DNA of 64,000 nt from an uncultured Flavobacteriales bacterium (GTDB taxonomy: Bacteria > Bacteroidota > Bacteroidia > Flavobacteriales > Crocinitomicaceae), in contig CAMLRS010000003.1 in assembly GCA_946482515.1 (NCBI GenBank), positions 124,001 to 188,000 of the forward strand, given 5' to 3'. Position numbers and translations under genes: made by a program. Positions 59,740 through 64,000 of this stretch are shown here, piece by piece. Positions within the stretch are counted from its first letter, which is position 1. The number at the start of each line of letters is the position of its first letter. Below the pieces are notes generated by a model that did not search any database, had not been told where the DNA came from, and saw only the letters and a list, made by a program, of their open reading frames with translations.

Positions 59740-61893
59740 ATGAAACAACTTTACATTCTAACACTACTCTTGATACTGCCTGCGGCCTTCTATGCCCAGA
59801 GCACGATCAATGGTGAGGTGAAAAACAACAGAGGTGCGGTCGTTCCGATGGCCAACGTTTACATTAAAGGAACGCTGGATATCGTTACCACAGATGCCGA
59901 CGGGAAATTTACACTGGTAACACCGCTGAAAGGGCCACGTGTCCTCATCGCTTCAGCCCTGGGAACCCTGAAAACAGAATATCCGATTACGCTCAACGAC
60001 AGTACCTATACGGTTGCTATCGTGGTAACGGAAGAAGCCACCGACCTGGAAGAATTTGTGATCACCGCCGGAACAATTGCCGCGAGCAACGATCGCGCGG
60101 TTGCGGTCCTCGATCCGATCGACATCGTTACAACTGCCGGCGCGCAGGGCGATATCGTGGGAGCGATCCAGACATTGCCGGGCGTTCAGCGCAACGGAGG
60201 CGACCAGACCGGTTTGATGGTCCGCGGTGGTGACGTAAACGAAAGCGTCATGATCATCGACGGAACAACCGCTCAGAATGCGTTCAATAGCAACGTTCCA
60301 GGAGTGGCGCAGCGTAGCCGTTTCAATCCGTTCCAGTTCAAAGGAACTTCCTTCAGCACGGGAGGTTACAGCGCGCGTTACGGACAGGCGCTTTCTTCCG
60401 TACTCGATTTACAGACCAATGACCTGCCCGATCAGAACAACGTCAATGTCGGTGCAAACTTCGCAGGTGTTTATGCATCAGGTGAAAAGCTCATGGGCAA
60501 GAACGGGATCGAATTTTCCGGTTACTACAACAACCTGGCGCCTTTCTTCCTGCTGGCTGAAAGCTCCATCGATTTCTACGATGTGCCGCAGGGTGGTGGT
60601 TTGTCGACCCGTTTTGTTTCCAAAACCGAAGGCAACGGCATGTTCAAAATGGCCCTGAGCCATACGTTCAACAAAACCGGAATCGCGATTTTCGATCCAT
60701 CAAATCCGGGACAGAACATCAATTTCGGGATCAAAAACCAGAATACGTACCTGACGACATCCTTCAAGAACTGGATCAACGACCATTTGCGCTACAACAC
60801 GGCGTTTTCCTTCAGCAACAATACCGATCACGTTTCCTGGGGCGAGTTTGCGGTCTATCGCAACGACAGCCGCGTGCAGGGAAGGGCAGAGCTGTGGTAT
60901 GAAGCCGGTCGTAAGTTCAACATCCTGTTCGGAACGGAATTGCAGAACTTCGCCTATACACAGCAATTCGATACACTCATCGGGCAATTTTCCGAAGTCA
61001 TGAGCGCAGCATACGTAGAAGCGGAATACAAACCGGCCAAATGGTTTGCGATCAAGCCAGGTGTACGCGGTGAATATTCCCAGCTTATTGCCCGCGGAAA
61101 TGTTTCACCACGCGTAGCTTTTGCGTTCAAAACAAGCAAACACAGCCAGATTGCTGCGGCAACCGGTTTGTTCTACCAGACAGCGGCGAATAACTACCTG
61201 CTGTTCGGCTACCGTCCGGGCTTCCAGGAAGCCATTCACTACATGCTGAACTACCAGCTGATGAAAGACAACCGCACGTTCCGCATCGAAGGTTATTACA
61301 AAAGCTACGACCAGCTGGTGCGCGAGCAGGGCGTTGGGTACAACCCGAATCCGTACCGTTTTGATTTCGGAACGGTCGATAACTCCGGTTTCGGTTACGC
61401 ACAGGGAATCGACTTCTTCTGGCGCGACAAGAAATCCATCAAAAACTTCGATTACTGGATTTCCTACAGTATCATCGACACCAAGCGTTTGTACCAGAAT
61501 TACGTGGCCCAGGTAACGCCGGATTACGTTTCGACGCACAACCTGAACCTAATCGCGAAATACTTCTCGGAGCGTTTGCAGACCATGTTCTCGGCGAGCT
61601 ACAACTACGCCAGCGGCCGACCGTATTACGATCCGAACTCGGCTTCTTTCCTTGCCGACAAGGCACCGGATTATCACAATGTGGCGCTCACGATCAGCTA
61701 CCTGACAACGATCAAGAAAATGTTTACGGTGATCTACCTGAGCGTAGACAACATCACCAACCAGAAAAATATCCTGGGCTACCGTTACAGTACCGACGGT
61801 CAGGAACGTTACCCGGTGATGCCGGCAATCTACCGCTCGATTTTCCTCGGGTTCAACCTGTCGCTCACCGAGTTCAATAAAGATGAATTATAA
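59740..61893 (+). CDS. TonB-dependent outer-membrane receptor
   Basis: A 717-residue receptor. Signal peptide MKQLYILTLLLILPAAFYAQ, then a carboxypeptidase-regulatory-like domain (STINGEVKNNRGAVVPMANV, TTDADGKFTL; ~20-100). The plug domain has QTLPGVQRNGGDQTGLMVRG and VMIIDGTTAQNAF, and a barrel of 22 expected strands runs to the final FLGFNLSLTEF. The substrate is unknown; no SusD partner is present, so it is not a classic polysaccharide locus. A secreted TPR-like gene follows 21 bp later. Confidence 0.92.
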   Translation: MKQLYILTLLLILPAAFYAQSTINGEVKNNRGAVVPMANVYIKGTLDIVTTDADGKFTLVTPLKGPRVLIASALGTLKTEYPITLNDSTYTVAIVVTEEATDLEEFVITAGTIAASNDRAVAVLDPIDIVTTAGAQGDIVGAIQTLPGVQRNGGDQTGLMVRGGDVNESVMIIDGTTAQNAFNSNVPGVAQRSRFNPFQFKGTSFSTGGYSARYGQALSSVLDLQTNDLPDQNNVNVGANFAGVYASGEKLMGKNGIEFSGYYNNLAPFFLLAESSIDFYDVPQGGGLSTRFVSKTEGNGMFKMALSHTFNKTGIAIFDPSNPGQNINFGIKNQNTYLTTSFKNWINDHLRYNTAFSFSNNTDHVSWGEFAVYRNDSRVQGRAELWYEAGRKFNILFGTELQNFAYTQQFDTLIGQFSEVMSAAYVEAEYKPAKWFAIKPGVRGEYSQLIARGNVSPRVAFAFKTSKHSQIAAATGLFYQTAANNYLLFGYRPGFQEAIHYMLNYQLMKDNRTFRIEGYYKSYDQLVREQGVGYNPNPYRFDFGTVDNSGFGYAQGIDFFWRDKKSIKNFDYWISYSIIDTKRLYQNYVAQVTPDYVSTHNLNLIAKYFSERLQTMFSASYNYASGRPYYDPNSASFLADKAPDYHNVALTISYLTTIKKMFTVIYLSVDNITNQKNILGYRYSTDGQERYPVMPAIYRSIFLGFNLSLTEFNKDEL

Positions 61894-61914
61894 TTGTAAA
61901 CTAAAACCGATAAC

Positions 61915-62574
61915 ATGAATACATTATTCAAAACCCTGCTTGTTGTGCTGACAGTTTCTGTTGCAAGAGCACAGGAAGCACCTGCTGAAATGGTGTCGAT
62001 GCTGAGCACGACGTTCAACCAGTTCGATTCCACTTCTGCTACCATGAACTATGCGGCCATGGTGCCGATCTCTGCCAAGCTGGACATCATTGCGGAAACG
62101 TATCCGGATCAGTGGGTAGCACAATACTACGCCGGTTACGCGAAAGTACAGCTGTCGTATTTCGAGCCGGATGTAAAGAAAAAAGACCTGCTTGTTGACC
62201 AGGCTGTTGTTTACCTCGAGGCTGTGGAAGCAATGAAAGTAACCAACGAAGAACGCTACATCCTGGCGGCTTTGGTGGCCAACGGACGTCTGGCTGTTGA
62301 CGGTGAAAAGCGTTGGAAAGAATACGGCAAGATCTTCGAAGAAAACCTCGAAAAAGCGAAAAAGATCAACGCGGACAACCCGCACATTTACTACCTGAAA
62401 GGTACGTCGATCTTCTTCACGCCGAAGATGTTCGGAGGTGGTACCAAAAATGCGCTGCCTTACTTTGAAAAGGCAGAAGGCTTATTCGCCAAGCTTGACC
62501 AGAAAAATATCCTCATCCCTTACTGGGGAGCTGCTGCAAACGCTTACTTTATCGGCGAATGCAAGAAGGATTAA
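61915..62574 (+). CDS. Secreted TPR-like protein paired with the TonB receptor
   Basis: A 219-residue protein with signal peptide MNTLFKTLLVVLTVSVARAQ. The rest is mostly helical with TPR-like spacing: DIIAETYPDQWVAQYYAGYA, DLLVDQAVVYLEAVEAMKV, NLEKAKKINADNPHIYYLKG, ALPYFEKAEGLFAKLDQ. No family is named with confidence. The 21-bp gap and common terminator make it the second gene of the receptor unit; it may be a periplasmic helper. Confidence 0.8.
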   Translation: MNTLFKTLLVVLTVSVARAQEAPAEMVSMLSTTFNQFDSTSATMNYAAMVPISAKLDIIAETYPDQWVAQYYAGYAKVQLSYFEPDVKKKDLLVDQAVVYLEAVEAMKVTNEERYILAALVANGRLAVDGEKRWKEYGKIFEENLEKAKKINADNPHIYYLKGTSIFFTPKMFGGGTKNALPYFEKAEGLFAKLDQKNILIPYWGAAANAYFIGECKKD

Positions 62575-62600
62575 GAATAACCCAATAACAATTCATAGAG

Positions 62601-62634
62601 AACGGTCTTCACTTCGGTGGAGGCCGTTTTTTGT
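62601..62634 (+). terminator. Intrinsic terminator with TTCG tetraloop
   Basis: AACGGTCTTCAC, TTCG, GTGGAGGCCGTT: a 12-bp stem with two G-T pairs, then six Ts. It ends the TonB receptor unit. Confidence 0.95.
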
Positions 62635-62658
62635 TTTATATAGATTCAAGACTTACAG

Positions 62659-62752
62659 GTTCCCGCAGATTATGCAGATCAGCGCAGAATAAGATTAGCT
62701 ACAGTCACGTCAAACACTAACAGATAAAACATCTGAGAGAATCTGCGGGAAC
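62659..62752. repeat. Family F inverted repeat
   Basis: GTTCCCGCAGATT (62659-62671) and AATCTGCGGGAAC (62740-62752) form a perfect 13-bp inverted repeat around about 68 bp that include further CAGAT/GCGCAGA words. It sits between a plus-strand terminator and the converging lpxH gene. Confidence 0.75.
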
Positions 62753-62776
62753 AAATGAAGAGTATTCTTAGCTTAA

Positions 62777-63535
62777 CTATCCATCGAAACGCTCCAGATG
62801 AACGTTCTCGCCATCAAACACCGCATACGTATGGTAATGCATCCATTCGCCGAGGTTGATGTAACGCGACCGCTCGTTGAGCTTCAGGTCCATGGGCAGG
62901 TGACGGTGACCGAAAATGAAGAAATCGCGGTGTTTTTGAGCTAATTGCTCCTGGCTGTAGATGTAGAGCCATTCGTTTTCCGCGCCGAGGAATTTCTGAT
63001 CGGAATCGCCGGTAGCAGCGCGGCTTTTCCGGGAGAAAAAGTTAGCCAACCCAACGCCGAAGTTGGGGTGGAAGCGTGCAAACAGCCAACGCGACCATCC
63101 AGCAGCAAATACTTTCTTGATGAACTTGTAGCCGTGATCGCCTGGTCCAAGACCATCGCCGTGTCCGATGTAGAACAGCTTTCCGTTCCATTCGCGCTCG
63201 ATCGGCTCTTTGTAGATCTTAACGCCCAGTTCTTTGGGAAAGTAGTCGAACATCCACATATCGTGGTTGCCGGTGAAAAAGTGAACGGGAATACCGCTGT
63301 CGGTGAGCTGGGCGATTTTGCCCTGCAGGCGCACAAATCCTTTCGGGATGGCGTGTTTATATTCGAACCAGAAATCGAAGATGTCCCCTACGATGAAGAT
63401 TTCAGCTGCATCTTTTTCAATGCTGGTTAGCCATCGGATGACGCGTTTTTCACGCTCCAGGCTGGTTGCATGATCCGGAACTCCTAAGTGGAAGTCAGAA
63501 GCGAAATAGATCTTTTTCCCGGCCGGAAGCTGCAT
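62777..63535 (-). CDS. lpxH: UDP-2,3-diacylglucosamine hydrolase
   Basis: A 252-residue calcineurin-type metallophosphoesterase. The metal-binding motifs are in order: FASDFHLGVPDH, VGDIFDFWFEY, FFTGNHDMWMFD, IGHGDGLGPGD and IFGHRHLPMD. The arrangement and length match LpxH, which releases UMP in lipid A synthesis at the inner membrane. I chose the ATG at 63535. A TTG at 63547 is also in frame and would overlap the thioredoxin gene by 11 bp. The TGA of that gene lies directly before this ATG. Confidence 0.88.
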   Translation of the reverse strand: MQLPAGKKIYFASDFHLGVPDHATSLEREKRVIRWLTSIEKDAAEIFIVGDIFDFWFEYKHAIPKGFVRLQGKIAQLTDSGIPVHFFTGNHDMWMFDYFPKELGVKIYKEPIEREWNGKLFYIGHGDGLGPGDHGYKFIKKVFAAGWSRWLFARFHPNFGVGLANFFSRKSRAATGDSDQKFLGAENEWLYIYSQEQLAQKHRDFFIFGHRHLPMDLKLNERSRYINLGEWMHYHTYAVFDGENVHLERFDG

Positions 63536-63536
63536 A

Positions 63537-64000
63537 TCAGAATCCAAAAATGGTGCTCAGCGCCTGTTCCAGCTCCACGCCGCGCAAACGGGTGTCGATG
63601 ATATTGCCTTCGCGGTCTACCAGTACGGTAAACGGAATTCCGGAAACCTGGTATTTGCGGGCCACTTCGTTCGACCATTTCTTCAGGTCGGAAACGTGGT
63701 AAGGCCAGATCAGCTTGTCTTTTTCGATCGCCGCCACCCAGTTAGCCTTGTTGTCGTCGAGGGAAACGCTCAGAACGGTAAAACCGGCGTCTTTGTATTT
63801 GTTGTACAGCGCTACGACGTTCGGGTTTTCCTTGCGGCACGGTCCGCACCACGAAGCCCAGAAATCAATCAGCACGACTTTGCCACGCAGATCGGAGAGC
63901 GAAACGGGTTTTCCGTTGATGTCGTTTTGGGTAAAATCAGGAGCTGGTTTGCCGGAGCCGAGGAAGGCAGAAGCTTCGCGCTGTTTTTTCACCTGTGCGA
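63537..64000 (-). CDS. TlpA-family thioredoxin-like protein, C-terminal part (runs off right edge)
   Basis: At least 153 residues are visible. The thioredoxin-like domain has the segments GSGKPAPDFTQNDINGKPV, LRGKVVLIDFWASWCGPC with the CGPC redox pair, then VALYNKYKDAGFTVLSVSLD and VSGIPFTVLVDREG (cis-Pro). In this phylum such domains usually follow a signal peptide and a DUF4369-type region. The reading frame stays open to the edge, so a GTG at 63992 is unlikely to be the real start. Likely periplasmic, reducing disulfides, for example in cytochrome maturation. The stop lies one base before the lpxH start. Confidence 0.88.
   Translation of the reverse strand, partial: AQVKKQREASAFLGSGKPAPDFTQNDINGKPVSLSDLRGKVVLIDFWASWCGPCRKENPNVVALYNKYKDAGFTVLSVSLDDNKANWVAAIEKDKLIWPYHVSDLKKWSNEVARKYQVSGIPFTVLVDREGNIIDTRLRGVELEQALSTIFGF

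Overview
The window is ordinary chromosomal DNA from a member of the Bacteroidota, most likely order Flavobacteriales (Crocinitomicaceae/Cryomorphaceae-like). The evidence is: secreted proteins with type IX secretion system (T9SS) C-terminal sorting domains of type A and type B; the T9SS barrel protein PorT next to the menaquinone methyltransferase MenG; a TamA-like outer-membrane lipoprotein (TamL) beside a SpoU-type rRNA methylase; promoters of the Bacteroidota form TTG-N18-23-TAnnTTTG; and few Shine-Dalgarno sequences. Species cannot be named from this alone. No phage, integrase, transposase, CRISPR array, rRNA or tRNA was seen.

Layout. 1-4044 (mostly minus): start of a secreted PKD-like protein cut by the left edge, an AraC/O6-methylguanine methyltransferase, a gap with a possible small RNA and a repeat element, a NagZ-like lipoprotein and a YdjM-type membrane hydrolase. 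4163-8234 (plus): radC-wecB-deacetylase-like-GSCFA, a tightly overlapping glycan-related run. 8283-12971: an amino-acid permease, a GT39-like membrane glycosyltransferase and an unknown secreted protein. 13185-19150: ffh with a coupled transglutaminase-like unknown, then a tandem duplication of a T9SS-secreted adhesin-like protein. 19221-23010 (minus): T9SS subtilase, periplasmic rhodanese, DUF2461, DUF892 ferritin-like protein. 23394-24767: a barrel protein and a lipoprotein. 24828-27206 (minus): GH25 lysozyme, hydroxyacyl-CoA dehydrogenase, a small membrane protein. 27292-32528 (plus): an apparent operon aspC-rfaE1-menG-porT-FAD dehydrogenase. 32829-40544: metal-binding secreted protein, TrmH methylase, tamL, fba-accD, hutD, a MORN-like protein. 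40670-44078: a T9SS type-B protein and an acyltransferase. 44260-48820 (minus): rpsO-pnp and an MsbA-like ABC exporter, with rpmH divergent at 48999. 49448-55821: threonine aldolase, small secreted proteins, a CYTH protein and a second overlapping envelope-glycan run (deacetylase, GNAT/FemAB-like, SDR). 55924-62574: CapD-type nucleotide-sugar dehydratase, thioesterase, MORN protein, TonB receptor with a TPR-like partner. 62777-64000 (minus): LpxH and a TlpA-like thioredoxin cut by the right edge.

The common theme is envelope building: nucleotide-sugar enzymes, deacetylases, LpxH, TamL, PorT and their secreted clients. The most unusual material is between genes. At least six dispersed palindromic repeat families fill the gaps; some ends of one family sit where the -33 box of the next gene should be. 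A hairpin terminator with a loop complementary to its own 5' flank lies upstream of the DUF892 gene. A possible small RNA lies at 1519-1640. The tandem duplication at 15073-19204 carries a copy of the tail of the gene upstream.
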